From Methanocatella intestini (GTDB taxonomy: Archaea; Methanobacteriota; Methanobacteria; Methanobacteriales; Methanobacteriaceae), in NCBI RefSeq assembly GCF_002252585.1, contig NZ_NQLD01000003.1: DNA of 64,000 nt, one strand, 5' to 3'. Shown here piece by piece: positions 8,351 to 18,272 of this stretch (position 1 is the stretch's first letter; each line of letters begins with the position of its first letter). The notes under the pieces were generated by a model that was given only the letters and a program-made list of their open reading frames with translations, made no database searches and was not told the origin of the DNA. A program made the translations under genes and the position numbers.

Positions 8351-9016
8351 TTACAATTCTTTTATACCTTCAGAAGTACCAATTATAACTTTATCAACCA
8401 TCTGAGTAAAAATACCATTTTCAACAACACCCGGAATAGAATTCAAATCTATTTCCATATGCATCGGGCTTTCTATTTTTTCAAATTTGGCATCAATGAC
8501 AAAATTTCCATTATCTGTTATGACCGGTCCGTCTTTACGCTCACCCATTCTTATTTCACATTTTGCACCCATATCTTCCAAAGTTTGTATAACTACACGT
8601 GATGCATCAGGAATTACTTCTACAGGTACTGGGAAGTTTCCAATTTCTTCAACATACTTTGATTCATCTACAATTACAATAAATTTCTTTGCAGCATAAT
8701 CTACAATTTTTTCTTTAGTGTGAGCTGCTCCTCCGCCTTTAATAAGATTAAGGTTTTTATCTACTTCATCTGCACCGTCAACAGCCAAATCAATGTCATG
8801 TTCTTCCAAGCTGGTAATTGGTATGTTCCATTGTTTAGCAAGCAGTAATGATTGAAAAGATGTAGGAATTCCCATAACATTTATTCCTTCATCAGCTATT
8901 CTTTTACCTACTGCTTCAATGAAATAATGAGTTGTAGATCCTGTTCCAAGTCCTAAGACATCTCCATCTGTAACATATTCTGCCGCTTTATAACCTGCTT
9001 CTTTTTTAAGATTCAT
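8351..9016 (-). CDS. rpiA: Ribose-5-phosphate isomerase A
   Basis: It interconverts ribose 5-phosphate and ribulose 5-phosphate, which in methanogens supplies pentose for nucleotides together with the ribulose monophosphate route. The 221-aa length is standard for RpiA. Visible motifs are GTGSTT at 24-29 (phosphate binding), DGADEVD at 80-86 and KGGGAAHTKEK at 93-103, including the catalytic acid and lysine of the family. It sits downstream of UPF0179 with an 18-base gap and was probably co-transcribed with it. No irregularity is seen. Confidence 0.95.
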   Translation of the reverse strand: MNLKKEAGYKAAEYVTDGDVLGLGTGSTTHYFIEAVGKRIADEGINVMGIPTSFQSLLLAKQWNIPITSLEEHDIDLAVDGADEVDKNLNLIKGGGAAHTKEKIVDYAAKKFIVIVDESKYVEEIGNFPVPVEVIPDASRVVIQTLEDMGAKCEIRMGERKDGPVITDNGNFVIDAKFEKIESPMHMEIDLNSIPGVVENGIFTQMVDKVIIGTSEGIKEL

Positions 9017-9034
9017 ATTAACATATCCTTATTT

Positions 9035-9472
9035 TTAAATAACAAAACCTAATGTAAGTTTATTAAGTTTATATCCTTTTTTACATTCACCTTTATGTTT
9101 TCCATGATTTTTTAAAACAATACATTTGTCCCCATCAACTAATCCTTCAGGGAAGCAATAATCATGATATTCACATTCTTCGTCACAATCAACAGATTCA
9201 TAAGAAAATGTAGACCCTTCAAAAACACTTTTTGAGGAAGAAAGTAATGTTATATTAGACCTGTCAACTTCTACCGGAATAACTATATTTTCAGCATGAA
9301 CTGGGCACTTTTGTTCATTATCACGAACATCAATGATTTTATATTTCCTATTTTTTTCTAAAGAGTCAACACAAGATGCTTTAAATCTACAACTTTCACA
9401 TTCATCTACAGAACCATAAAAAATAAACTCATTACCCTTTTTTGCCAAATCTTTACCAATTAATGTAATCAT
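9035..9472 (-). CDS. UPF0179 family protein
   Basis: The 145-aa protein matches the archaeal UPF0179 family in length, in its N-terminus (MITLIGKDLAKKGNEF), and in its many cysteines: CESC at about 25-28, C34, a C in QKCPVH, then CDEECEYHDYC around 94-105, and two more near the C-terminus. The cysteine and histidine pattern suggests bound metal or an Fe-S cluster, but the function is unknown. Its ATG overlaps the egsA stop as ATGA, which indicates translational coupling with glycerol-1-phosphate dehydrogenase. Confidence 0.85.
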   Translation of the reverse strand: MITLIGKDLAKKGNEFIFYGSVDECESCRFKASCVDSLEKNRKYKIIDVRDNEQKCPVHAENIVIPVEVDRSNITLLSSSKSVFEGSTFSYESVDCDEECEYHDYCFPEGLVDGDKCIVLKNHGKHKGECKKGYKLNKLTLGFVI

Positions 9473-10515
9473 TTTATCACTCCAGTTTTTAGAGCTAATT
9501 CATAAGCTGCATCTTCAGATATGCCATTATCTCCTAAAATAGTATATCTCTCCGGCCTAATAGTATGTGCCATTGTTAATGCATCAATAACATTTTCATC
9601 ACTAATTCCCAATTCCTTAGCAGATGTTGGAGCCCCAACAGCTTTTAAACTATTTCTAATAAATTTCCAGTCCCCACCGTATAAATACATCATCAAAATA
9701 GTTCCAACACCACATTGTTCACCATGTAAACAAGGCTTATCTAAAATCTTATCTAAAGCATGGGAAAATGTGTGTTCTGATCCACTAGCCGGACGACTGG
9801 AACCTGCAATACTAATAGCCATTCCACTACTAAACAAAGTTTTAACAACAAGACGTGCACTTTCTTCCAAACCCGGTTTAATACTATCAACATTATCAGT
9901 AATCATTTTTGCAGACATTATAGATAATGATGCTGCAGATTCACTATATGGCTCATTTTTTAAACGATGAGCTAACTGCCAATCCTTAATAGCCGTAAAA
10001 TTTGAAATCAAATCTGCACAACCTGCAGATAATAATCTAAAAGGCGAATTTGCAATAATTTTACTGTCAGCAATAACAGCTATTGGTGCATGGGCTTTAG
10101 CAGATGTTGCAGTTTTAGGATTTTTTATTGAAGCTAAAGGAGATACAATACCATCATGTGAAGCAGTAGTTGGCATTGAAACAAAAAATACATTTTTATC
10201 AAATGAAGCTAATTTAGCTACATCAATAACTTTTCCACCACCAACACCTAAAACAGTAGTATTCGGAGCAATCATTTCACTGACTTCATCTACTGAATCA
10301 TAAGATACTTTCTCAACAATTTTAACATCTACTTCAATGTCCTTATCTTCAAGACTTTCAATAACATGTTTTGCTGCAATATCATATGTATTCGGACCTG
10401 TTAGAACTAAAACTTTATTGTCTAAATGTAAATCCTTACAAATTTCACCAGTTTCATATATAACATCCGGTCCGATGTATACTTCACGAGGCATTTGTAT
10501 TTTTCTAGTATTCAT
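9469..10515 (-). CDS. egsA: Glycerol-1-phosphate dehydrogenase [NAD(P)+]
   Basis: It reduces dihydroxyacetone phosphate to sn-glycerol 1-phosphate, the stereospecific first step of archaeal ether lipid synthesis. The protein is an iron/zinc alcohol dehydrogenase-like fold. GVGGGKVID is the dinucleotide loop; TTASHDGIVSP and HGEQCGVGTI carry the metal-binding Asp and His. The open frame extends four codons upstream to a TTG, but the GGGAGA ribosome-binding site lies between that TTG and the ATG at 10515, so I take the ATG (348 aa). It is the first gene of the operon that continues with UPF0179 and rpiA. Confidence 0.95.
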   Translation of the reverse strand: MNTRKIQMPREVYIGPDVIYETGEICKDLHLDNKVLVLTGPNTYDIAAKHVIESLEDKDIEVDVKIVEKVSYDSVDEVSEMIAPNTTVLGVGGGKVIDVAKLASFDKNVFFVSMPTTASHDGIVSPLASIKNPKTATSAKAHAPIAVIADSKIIANSPFRLLSAGCADLISNFTAIKDWQLAHRLKNEPYSESAASLSIMSAKMITDNVDSIKPGLEESARLVVKTLFSSGMAISIAGSSRPASGSEHTFSHALDKILDKPCLHGEQCGVGTILMMYLYGGDWKFIRNSLKAVGAPTSAKELGISDENVIDALTMAHTIRPERYTILGDNGISEDAAYELALKTGVIK

Positions 10516-10665
10516 AATATCTCCCAAACATATTATACATTTGTATATTTTTAATTAGTAGTTATAAATAGCTTATCATTTAGGTATGACAAAATTTTCT
10601 TTAAATAGATTTAATAGGCATTAACAACTGATATATAATTATTATAAAAATTTAATTAAGGTGAT

Positions 10666-12075
10666 ATGGTGGAAAATTTTAGTGAATGGTTTCATGACAT
10701 ATTAGAAGAAGCTAACATAACTGATTCAAGATATCCTATTAAAGGAATGGCTGTATGGATGCCTTACGGTTTCCAAATAAGAAAATATACAACAAATCTA
10801 ATAAAAGAAGTATATGATCGTGATCATGAAGAAGTTTTATTTCCACTTCTTGTTCCAGAAACAGAACTAGCTAAAGAAGGATTGCATGTAAAAGGATTTG
10901 AAGATGAAGTTTACTGGGTTACTCATGGAGGTAAAACTCAATTAAATGAGAAATTAGCCTTAAGACCAACTAGTGAAACATCAATCTATCCAATGTACTC
11001 ACTATGGATTAGGTCCCATATTGATTTGCCACTGAAATATTATCAAATTGTAAATACATTCAGATATGAAACAAAACATACAAGACCACTTATTCGTGTT
11101 CGTGAGATTACTACCTTTAAGGAAGCACATACTGCTCATGCAAGCAAAGAAGAGGCAGATATTCAAGTTCAGGAACATATTGTAAAGTATAAAGAAATCT
11201 TTGATACATTAGGTATCCCGTATACTTTAACTAAAAGACCTGAATGGGACAAATTCCCCGGTGCAGATTATACCATGGCTTTTGATGCAATTATGCCAGA
11301 CGGAAAAACCCTGCAAATCGGTACTATCCATAATCTAGGTCAAACATTTGCAAAAACCTTCGATATAACCTTTGAAGATAAAGACGGAGAACATAAACTG
11401 GTTTATCAAACTTGTGCAGGTTTATCTGACAGAGTAATAGCTTCTGCAATCGGAATTCATGGAGATGAAAAAGGATTACGTCTTCCACCGGAAATTTCAC
11501 CAAAACAAATAACAATCATTCCTATTTTATTTAAAAAAGGAAAAGAAGAAGTTTTAGCTAAATGTGAAGAACTTAAAAAAGAGTTTGAATCTGCAGGATT
11601 ACGTGTAAATATTGATGACAGAGACATCAGACCAGGTAAAAAATTCTATGACTGGGAATTAAAAGGAACTCCAATAAAACTTGAATTAGGTCCTAGAGAT
11701 TTAGAAAACAACAAAACAATAGCTATGCGTAGAGATGAACTGGAAAAAATTGAACTTGATTTAGATGAAAATCTTGTTGGCAATGTAATTAGTTTAATTG
11801 ATGAATTAAATGAAAACCTTGCTGAAAGTGCAAAAGAATTCCATAAAGACCACATTAAATTTGCATCTGACATTGATGAAGTTAAAGAGTTAATTGAAGC
11901 AGGAAATGTTGTAGCAGTTAACTGGTGTGGAGATACTGCCTGCGGACAAAAAATAGAAGAAATCACTGGTTATTCTGTTTTAGGTATCTATGAAGAACTT
12001 GAAGGAGAAAGTAAAAAATGTATAATCAGTGATGAAGATGCTAAATATGTTGCATTAATAGCTAAAACCTACTAG
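10666..12075 (+). CDS. proS: Prolyl-tRNA synthetase, archaeal/eukaryal type
   Basis: This class II synthetase of 469 aa charges tRNA-Pro. Motif 2-like FRYETKHTRPLIRVREI and the motif 3 region (GLSDRVIASAIGIHGDEKGLRLPP) are visible. A C-terminal domain ends in KTY, the terminal tyrosine typical of the archaeal form, with cysteines in NWCGDTACG and KKC that fit its zinc site. There is no bacterial editing insertion. The AAGGTGAT site directly before ATG (10666) fixes the start. It leads an apparent operon with cofC and thiD. Confidence 0.97.
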   Translation: MVENFSEWFHDILEEANITDSRYPIKGMAVWMPYGFQIRKYTTNLIKEVYDRDHEEVLFPLLVPETELAKEGLHVKGFEDEVYWVTHGGKTQLNEKLALRPTSETSIYPMYSLWIRSHIDLPLKYYQIVNTFRYETKHTRPLIRVREITTFKEAHTAHASKEEADIQVQEHIVKYKEIFDTLGIPYTLTKRPEWDKFPGADYTMAFDAIMPDGKTLQIGTIHNLGQTFAKTFDITFEDKDGEHKLVYQTCAGLSDRVIASAIGIHGDEKGLRLPPEISPKQITIIPILFKKGKEEVLAKCEELKKEFESAGLRVNIDDRDIRPGKKFYDWELKGTPIKLELGPRDLENNKTIAMRRDELEKIELDLDENLVGNVISLIDELNENLAESAKEFHKDHIKFASDIDEVKELIEAGNVVAVNWCGDTACGQKIEEITGYSVLGIYEELEGESKKCIISDEDAKYVALIAKTY

Positions 12076-12085
12076 AGATGAAAAT

Positions 12086-12760
12086 ATGGATGACATTTAT
12101 GGAATAATACCTGTCAGCAAATTTAAAGAATGCAAAACCAGATTATCTCCATTTTTAAGTGAAGATGAAAGGGAAAAACTCCTGAAAGTTATGCTTAAAG
12201 ATGTTACTGATACTTTAAGAAAATATACTGATAAAATAATTATAATCAGTGCTGATGAAGATGTTTTAGAATATGCTAAAAGCTTAAACTTAAGTGTTTT
12301 AAAAGAAAATGAAAATTCAAATTTAAATAAAGCATTAAAACAGGCTATGGAATACTGTAAAGGCAAAACTAAAAAAGTAATCATAATGCCATCTGACATT
12401 CCCCTCATCGGTAAAACCAACCTTAAAATGGTAATCGATTCAAGTAAACAGCTTGATTTCATCATTATTCCTTCAAAAGGAGGGGGAACAAACACTATAA
12501 TTATGAAACCACTGGCTATCAGAACTAAATTTGGAGATTTCAGTTATAAGGAACATGTAAATGCTGCAGACAGAAAAAACTTAAATCCTCAAGTTCACGA
12601 CTCATTATTTATGGCTCTGGATGTTAATACAACTGAAGATTTAGGAGAAATAATGGTTCATGGTGAAAATACTGAAACCAGACGTTATTTAAAAGAGTTA
12701 AAAATAAATGTTGAGTCAGTACATGGCAGCGAACGTTTGAGAGTCACAAGAGGCAGTTAA
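12086..12760 (+). CDS. cofC: 2-phospho-L-lactate guanylyltransferase (CofC)
   Basis: It activates 2-phospholactate (or phosphoenolpyruvate) with GTP in coenzyme F420 synthesis, which this methanogen needs for hydride transfer. The 224-aa protein has the nucleotidyltransferase start IIPVSKFKECKTRLSP, an IIMPSDIPLI motif for metal and nucleotide, and SKGGGTNTI in the middle, all family marks. It begins 10 bases after proS and runs directly into thiD without a spacer, so it is part of the same transcript. Confidence 0.93.
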   Translation: MDDIYGIIPVSKFKECKTRLSPFLSEDEREKLLKVMLKDVTDTLRKYTDKIIIISADEDVLEYAKSLNLSVLKENENSNLNKALKQAMEYCKGKTKKVIIMPSDIPLIGKTNLKMVIDSSKQLDFIIIPSKGGGTNTIIMKPLAIRTKFGDFSYKEHVNAADRKNLNPQVHDSLFMALDVNTTEDLGEIMVHGENTETRRYLKELKINVESVHGSERLRVTRGS

Positions 12761-13501
12761 ATGATTGTAATGTCAATAGCTGGCGTTGATCCATCTGGAG
12801 GAGCAGGTATTTTTGCAGATATCAAAACATTTCAGGCACTTGGTGTTTATGGAACTGGAATTGTAACTGCACTTACTGCCCAAAATCCTCAAAAGATGTA
12901 CTCTCTAAAAGCTATTGAAACCAGCTATGTTGAAGAGCAGATTGATGCTATTTTAGACACCTACAATGTTGAATATATTAAAACAGGAATGTTATATTCA
13001 ACTGATATCATCAAGTCCGTTTCTAAAAAAATCAGAGAATATAATCTGAAAGCTGTTGTTGATCCGGTTATGGTAGCAACATCCGGAGGAGAATTAGCTA
13101 AAAATGATTTAAGTCAGAATTTACTTAAATATTTACTTCCAAAAGCTATTCTTACAACCCCAAATGTTTCTGAAGCTGAAAAATTAACCAATATTAAAAT
13201 TACTAATGAAGAAGAAGCTAAAAAAGCTTGTGAAAAATTAGGAAAAACCTGCAACAACATTATAACCGGTGGACATCTCAATGGGATAAATACCATCAAT
13301 ATTGACGGAAGTACCAGTATTTTTAAGCAAAAATTATTAAAAACAGATAATTTACACGGGAGCGGCTGTAACTTCTCAGCAGCTATTGTAAGTTATTTAA
13401 GTCAGAAAAACGACTTGAAAACAAGTATTTTAAAAGCTTCAGATTATACTTACGAAAGTATAAAAAATGGAAAATATGGAACCCTAATAGCAAAATTATA
13501 G
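12761..13501 (+). CDS. thiD: Hydroxymethylpyrimidine/phosphomethylpyrimidine kinase
   Basis: The ribokinase-fold enzyme phosphorylates HMP and HMP-P in thiamine synthesis. The 246-aa length fits ThiD without the ThiN fusion common in some archaea. Motifs are SIAGVDPSGGAGIFADIK at the N-terminus, VVDPVMVATSGG for substrate, and HGSGCNFSAA with the catalytic Cys/anion-hole loop near the C-terminus. The ATG follows the cofC stop immediately. It converges with the ABC transporter genes, only 3 bases apart. Confidence 0.92.
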   Translation: MIVMSIAGVDPSGGAGIFADIKTFQALGVYGTGIVTALTAQNPQKMYSLKAIETSYVEEQIDAILDTYNVEYIKTGMLYSTDIIKSVSKKIREYNLKAVVDPVMVATSGGELAKNDLSQNLLKYLLPKAILTTPNVSEAEKLTNIKITNEEEAKKACEKLGKTCNNIITGGHLNGINTINIDGSTSIFKQKLLKTDNLHGSGCNFSAAIVSYLSQKNDLKTSILKASDYTYESIKNGKYGTLIAKL

Positions 13502-13504
13502 CTA

Positions 13505-14263
13505 TTAGAAATCTTCCACATTTAATTTATCAAGTACTTCCTCTTGAATTTCAATAAATTCTTTGGATTCTCTTTTTCTAAGTCTTGGCATATCTACATC
13601 AAAGATTTCTTTAATTTTACCCGGATTTTTGTCCATTATAACAATTTTATCTGCAAGATAAATTGCTTCATCAACATCATGAGTTACAAAAACAATTGTA
13701 TTTTTAAATCTTTTCCAAACTCCAATCAGCTGTTCCTGAAGCATGTGTCTATTTTGCATATCCAATGCAGAAAATGGTTCATCCATTAGTAAAATAGGTG
13801 AATGATTAAGCAAAGATCTAATAATTGCAACTCTTTGTTTCATACCACCTGAAAGTTCATGTGGATAACTATCTTTAAAGTCAATTAAACCTACACTTTC
13901 AAGATATCTTTCTGCAGCCTTAAGATTTTCCTCTTTAGTTCTGTCTTTTTTGAGATTAAGGCCGAACATCACATTTTCCAAAACTGTCAACCATGGAAAT
14001 AAGGAATATTGCTGAAAAATAACTGCTCTGTCACCAGATGGTTTTTTAACAGTTTCACCATCTGCTATAACTTCCCCAGAAGTTGGTTGGTCAAGCCCAG
14101 CTATCAAACGAAGCAGAGTTGTTTTACCGCAACCGGAAGGGCCTAAAAGACAAACGAATTCACCATCTTCAATATTTAAATTAACATCATCTAAAACTTT
14201 TATATCATGATCCAAACCGCGACCATGAAAAGATTTATTTATATTTTTAATTTCAATTGCCAT
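13505..14263 (-). CDS. ABC transporter ATP-binding protein, NitT/TauT (SsuB) type
   Basis: The 252-aa ATPase has Walker A GPSGCGKTT (41-49), signature LSGGMKQRV, Walker B ILLMDEPFSALD and the switch histidine in VTHDVDEA. The family energises importers for sulfonates, nitrate, taurine or thiamine-pyrimidine precursors. It follows the permease by 10 bases. No substrate-binding protein is encoded next to the pair, so the substrate cannot be read from context; convergence with thiD is only a weak hint toward a thiamine precursor. Confidence 0.88.
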   Translation of the reverse strand: MAIEIKNINKSFHGRGLDHDIKVLDDVNLNIEDGEFVCLLGPSGCGKTTLLRLIAGLDQPTSGEVIADGETVKKPSGDRAVIFQQYSLFPWLTVLENVMFGLNLKKDRTKEENLKAAERYLESVGLIDFKDSYPHELSGGMKQRVAIIRSLLNHSPILLMDEPFSALDMQNRHMLQEQLIGVWKRFKNTIVFVTHDVDEAIYLADKIVIMDKNPGKIKEIFDVDMPRLRKRESKEFIEIQEEVLDKLNVEDF

Positions 14264-14273
14264 TTTAAACTAC

Positions 14274-15014
14274 CTACCAGAATACTCTTTTTTCTATAAG
14301 TCCGAAGACATAATCAAGGACTAAACCAATTAAACCAATAACCAACATACCTACAACAGTAGTACCAGTATCAAATAAATTTGTAGCTGTTAAAATTAAA
14401 TATCCTAAACCGCTACTTGAACCAATCATCTCTGCAGAAATAGTACACATCAATGCTATTCCCACACCAACTTTAAGTCCGGAAACTATAGGAGGCACTG
14501 CAGAAGGTAAAATAACCTTTGTAAGCACTGTTTTATCATCTGCACCTAATGTTTGTGCAGATTCAATTAAAACTTTATCAGTTCTTTTAACTCCGTCAAT
14601 TGTGTAAATAAGAATTGGAAAAACACATCCTATAAAAATAATAAATATAGCCGGAGCAGTTCCAATCCCAAACCACAATATTGAAAATGGAATCCATGCT
14701 ATCGGAGGTATTGGCCTTAATATACTAATTACAAAACTGCATAAAGTTTCTAACTTACTATACCATCCAAGCAATATTCCTAAAGGAATAGCTACAACAG
14801 ATGCAAGTGCCATACCACCAAATACTTTAAATAAAGTATCCATAGTGTCAACAAAAAGTTCTCCAGATTGCATTATATTCCAAGCAGAATGACAAACACT
14901 GCCCGGACTTGGTAAGAAATAAGGATTAACTAACTCTAAAACAGAAGTTATGATATACCAGATAATTATAATAAAAATTGGTAAAATTATCGGTGTGAAC
15001 TTATCTTTATTCAT
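14274..15014 (-). CDS. ABC transporter permease, NitT/TauT (SsuC) type
   Basis: The 246-aa inner membrane permease has about six TM segments and the EAA coupling loop (SAQTLGADDKTVLTKVILPSAVPPI), typical of the SsuC/TauC/ThiX group. It is the first gene of the two-gene operon. An A+T-rich TATA-like tract at 15060-15075 lies 50 bases upstream. The partner binding protein must be encoded elsewhere or be absent. Confidence 0.88.
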   Translation of the reverse strand: MNKDKFTPIILPIFIIIIWYIITSVLELVNPYFLPSPGSVCHSAWNIMQSGELFVDTMDTLFKVFGGMALASVVAIPLGILLGWYSKLETLCSFVISILRPIPPIAWIPFSILWFGIGTAPAIFIIFIGCVFPILIYTIDGVKRTDKVLIESAQTLGADDKTVLTKVILPSAVPPIVSGLKVGVGIALMCTISAEMIGSSSGLGYLILTATNLFDTGTTVVGMLVIGLIGLVLDYVFGLIEKRVFW

Positions 15015-15183
15015 TAAATCACTTACATAAAATTTTTTTTACAATTATTAATATTGATTGTATATTTATATAAATATTTCACATGATTTTAAGTAGATAC
15101 TCACAAATCAAAATTGTATCCAAAGGTATATATACTGCAAAAAGTAAAATAAATGTTACATACAATAAAAGTGAGGTGTAGCT

Positions 15184-16119
15184 TTGGAAGCAAATAGAAG
15201 ATTTTTTTCAAAGATTGGATTTAATTATTTTGCACTTGGAATAATCATATTTGTGCTGAATATATTCATCGGATTACTCATAAGCATAATTAATCCAAAT
15301 CTTTTATCTAATCAAACAATGATGACATTTTTCTCAGCTATTTGGACTTATCTCTTACCTTTACCAATATTTATTTATATAATGAGAAAAACAGAAGCAA
15401 AAACTCTTGAAAAACATAAAATGACCATTAAAACATTTATAATATGTATATCCATTACAATGTTTTTAATGTGGATCGGAAATATGATGGGAGTTATTAC
15501 AACTGCAGGAATCGGCTCATTAATACAGCATGAAGTAGCTAATCCAATTAATGATGTAATAAACAATTCCGGTTTAATTGCAAACCTAATTATAATAACT
15601 ATAATAGCTCCAATATTTGAAGAACTCATATTTAGAAAGTTATTAATTGACAGAACTATAAAATACGGAGGTACAATTTCAGTACTGCTTTCAGGATTAT
15701 TATTTGCATTTTTCCATGGAAATTTAAGTCAATTTTTCTATGCATTCCTTCTTGGAGGATTTTTTGCAATAATTTATATAAAAACAGGACAAATCAAATA
15801 TACAATTGGATTACACATGATTATAAATTTCATAGGATCAGTTGTCAGCTTATTTGTTTCACAACCATTATTAGATTTAGCTAATGGAAGTGTAATTTCA
15901 CCGACAAGTGCATTTGGCGTTATTTTATACATATTAATAACTTTAGGATTAACAGTTATGGGTTTAATCTACTCCATCAAGTATTTTGATAAAATCAGAT
16001 TTGACGGAAGTGAAAAAGAAATAATTCTAAAAAATCCGGCCAGTACAATCCTTTTAAATCCGGGAATAATTTGTTTTATATTACTGATGTCTTATACCAT
16101 ATTTACATCAATAGCTTAA
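15184..16119 (+). CDS. CPBP-family intramembrane metalloprotease (CAAX protease-like)
   Basis: The 311-aa integral membrane protein has about eight TM segments and the three conserved blocks of the family: EEL-x-FR around E146-E147, an FFHG block at about H178, and LHMIIN at about H211. Family members include Rce1 prenyl-protein proteases and bacterial proteins for bacteriocin self-immunity; the substrate here is unknown. The start is TTG at 15184, backed by GAGGTG 7 bases upstream; no ATG is suitably placed. It is divergent from the ABC permease and apparently monocistronic. Confidence 0.85.
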   Translation: MEANRRFFSKIGFNYFALGIIIFVLNIFIGLLISIINPNLLSNQTMMTFFSAIWTYLLPLPIFIYIMRKTEAKTLEKHKMTIKTFIICISITMFLMWIGNMMGVITTAGIGSLIQHEVANPINDVINNSGLIANLIIITIIAPIFEELIFRKLLIDRTIKYGGTISVLLSGLLFAFFHGNLSQFFYAFLLGGFFAIIYIKTGQIKYTIGLHMIINFIGSVVSLFVSQPLLDLANGSVISPTSAFGVILYILITLGLTVMGLIYSIKYFDKIRFDGSEKEIILKNPASTILLNPGIICFILLMSYTIFTSIA

Positions 16120-16138
16120 AAAAAATAAATTAAGAAGT

Positions 16139-18262
16139 TTATGCAGTTTCTACTACATTAACTTCTATTTCTCTTGGTTCTTTTAATACAGAACGTGTAC
16201 TTAAAGCTCCCAAAAGCATAGTTGATAAATTATGTATCAGTGAAGATGTAGAAGGAGTTATAATTCCAAACATACCTAATGCAATTAAAGAACCGTTAAT
16301 AGCAATTATACTATGATAATTAGTATCTATTTTATTTAACATACCAACACTTAATCTTCTAAGTGTTACTAAGTCATATAAATCATCAGACAGTAAAGAA
16401 ACATCTGCAACTTCTCTGGCAATATCTGAAGAGTTTTTCATTGAAACAGATACATCAGCAGCAGCCAATGCAGGAGAATCATTAATTCCATCTCCAACCA
16501 TAATAATAGTTCTGCCTTCTTCTTTTAAACTTTCAACAATACTTGCTTTATCTTCAGGAAGCACCTGAGAGCGATATTCAGTTATGCCTAATGCTTCAGC
16601 ACCACTTTTTGCACCACTTTCACTGTCTCCAGTTAACATGATGACATTTTCAATGCCTAATCTTTTAAGCTCTTCAATAACATCCTTAGCTTCTTCCCTT
16701 ACAGGGTCGTTAATACATATAATACCTTCAAGTTTATTGTCAATAGCCAGATAAACAACTGAATATTCACAGATTTTTTCGTCAATGAGTTTTTCATCTT
16801 CTTTGGATATTTCTACACCTTCATCATCAAACAGGAAGTGTCTGCTTCCTATAACAGCACGTTTGCCATTATAACTTGTTGCAATACCATGAGCTACAAT
16901 GTATTCAACTTCACTATGGTCTTCCTCATGTTTTAGGCCTTCCTCTTCAGCTTGTTTTACAATAGCAGTAGCAATACTATGTGCAAAATGCTCTTCAATA
17001 CATGCAGACATTCTTAAAATTTCATCTCTGGAATAATCTCCAAGAGAAATTACATCAACAACTTTTGGAGTTGCATTAGTAAGAGTTCCGGTTTTATCAA
17101 AGATTATTGTATCTGCAGTTGCGTATTTTTCAAGGAATTTTCCACCTTTAACCATCATCCTATTATCTGAAGCTTCTTTCATTGCTGAAATAACAGATAA
17201 TGGAGTTGTTAATTTAAGTGCACATGAAAAATCAACCATTAAAACAGACAGTGCTTTTGTAGTATCCCTAGTTATTAAATAAGTAAGGAATGTTGTAAGG
17301 AAACTGTAAGGCACAATAGAGTCTGCCAATTCCTCAGCTTTACTTTGAGCATCTGCTTTCAATTCTTCTGAATTCTCAATAAGGTTGATAATTTTATTTA
17401 ATCTGGTTTCTTTATCAAAAGAATAGACTTGAACAATTAAATTGCCCTCTTCGACAACGGTACCTGCGTGAACTGTTTTTCCAGGCATTTTATGGACAGC
17501 CAATGGTTCTCCAGTCATGGCTGCTTCATTAACCATTCCTTCACCATCAACAACTTTACCGTCCACAGGTATTACATCACCCATATGAACTTTAATTTTA
17601 TCATCTTTGTTGATTTCAGATATAGGCTGTTGTATTTCCTCACCGTCTTCATTTACTACCCATACAGTATCAATATTTAAAGTTAAACTTTCTTTTAAAG
17701 TATTTTTTGTTTTTTGTAGTGTGTAGTCTTCAAGCAAATCAGAAATTGATAATAAAAACATCATGGAACTTGCCGGATCGAAATCTCTTTTAAGAAGTGA
17801 TCCGGTAACTGCTGCACCATCAAGTAGAGCAACATCCACTCTGAAACTAGTTAAACTGTCTAAAGCATGCCATATGTATTTAGCAGCTCTATAAACAGTC
17901 AATAAATTTCTAATTGGAATAGGCAATACAATTTTACTTAATACCCTTCTCACAAGCATACCTGATAAATTAACCCAAAAATTATTAGTTAGCTCATTTG
18001 AACTCATATACATATCCGGTTCAATTTCAACCAGATCATCAGCAGTTATTTTATCAAGTGCTTCAAAGACTTTATCTCTGTTTTTAACATCATCATAATA
18101 GATTAAAATACTTCCGTTTCTATGAGATGTAAAAACTTTTTTAATAAAATTATTTTCTAAAAGCAATGCAGAAATACCATAACCTTCTTTTTCAGTGAAG
18201 GCTGCTTGACCTGAACGAACTCTAATACGAGTTCCGTTATTGTACATTACTTGGTATTTCAT
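16139..18262 (-). CDS. Metal-transporting P1B-type ATPase, atypical subgroup
   Basis: The 707-aa ATPase has the actuator motif MTGEP, the phosphorylation site DKTGTLT (D389), TGD and MVGDGINDSPAL. An N-terminal region of about 80 residues resembles a metal-binding (HMA) fold but has no CxxC. Two features differ from classical copper or zinc pumps: the membrane metal motif reads S346-C347-A348 (FSCALKLTTPL) where CPC or SPC is usual, and the HP signature of the nucleotide domain is replaced by HFAHSIA. The metal is therefore uncertain. It follows a small helical membrane protein by 10 bases, and the operon starts behind two DtxR-like palindromes, which suggests iron or manganese control. Confidence 0.85.
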   Translation of the reverse strand: MKYQVMYNNGTRIRVRSGQAAFTEKEGYGISALLLENNFIKKVFTSHRNGSILIYYDDVKNRDKVFEALDKITADDLVEIEPDMYMSSNELTNNFWVNLSGMLVRRVLSKIVLPIPIRNLLTVYRAAKYIWHALDSLTSFRVDVALLDGAAVTGSLLKRDFDPASSMMFLLSISDLLEDYTLQKTKNTLKESLTLNIDTVWVVNEDGEEIQQPISEINKDDKIKVHMGDVIPVDGKVVDGEGMVNEAAMTGEPLAVHKMPGKTVHAGTVVEEGNLIVQVYSFDKETRLNKIINLIENSEELKADAQSKAEELADSIVPYSFLTTFLTYLITRDTTKALSVLMVDFSCALKLTTPLSVISAMKEASDNRMMVKGGKFLEKYATADTIIFDKTGTLTNATPKVVDVISLGDYSRDEILRMSACIEEHFAHSIATAIVKQAEEEGLKHEEDHSEVEYIVAHGIATSYNGKRAVIGSRHFLFDDEGVEISKEDEKLIDEKICEYSVVYLAIDNKLEGIICINDPVREEAKDVIEELKRLGIENVIMLTGDSESGAKSGAEALGITEYRSQVLPEDKASIVESLKEEGRTIIMVGDGINDSPALAAADVSVSMKNSSDIAREVADVSLLSDDLYDLVTLRRLSVGMLNKIDTNYHSIIAINGSLIALGMFGIITPSTSSLIHNLSTMLLGALSTRSVLKEPREIEVNVVETA

Positions 18263-18272
18263 GTTTTAAACC

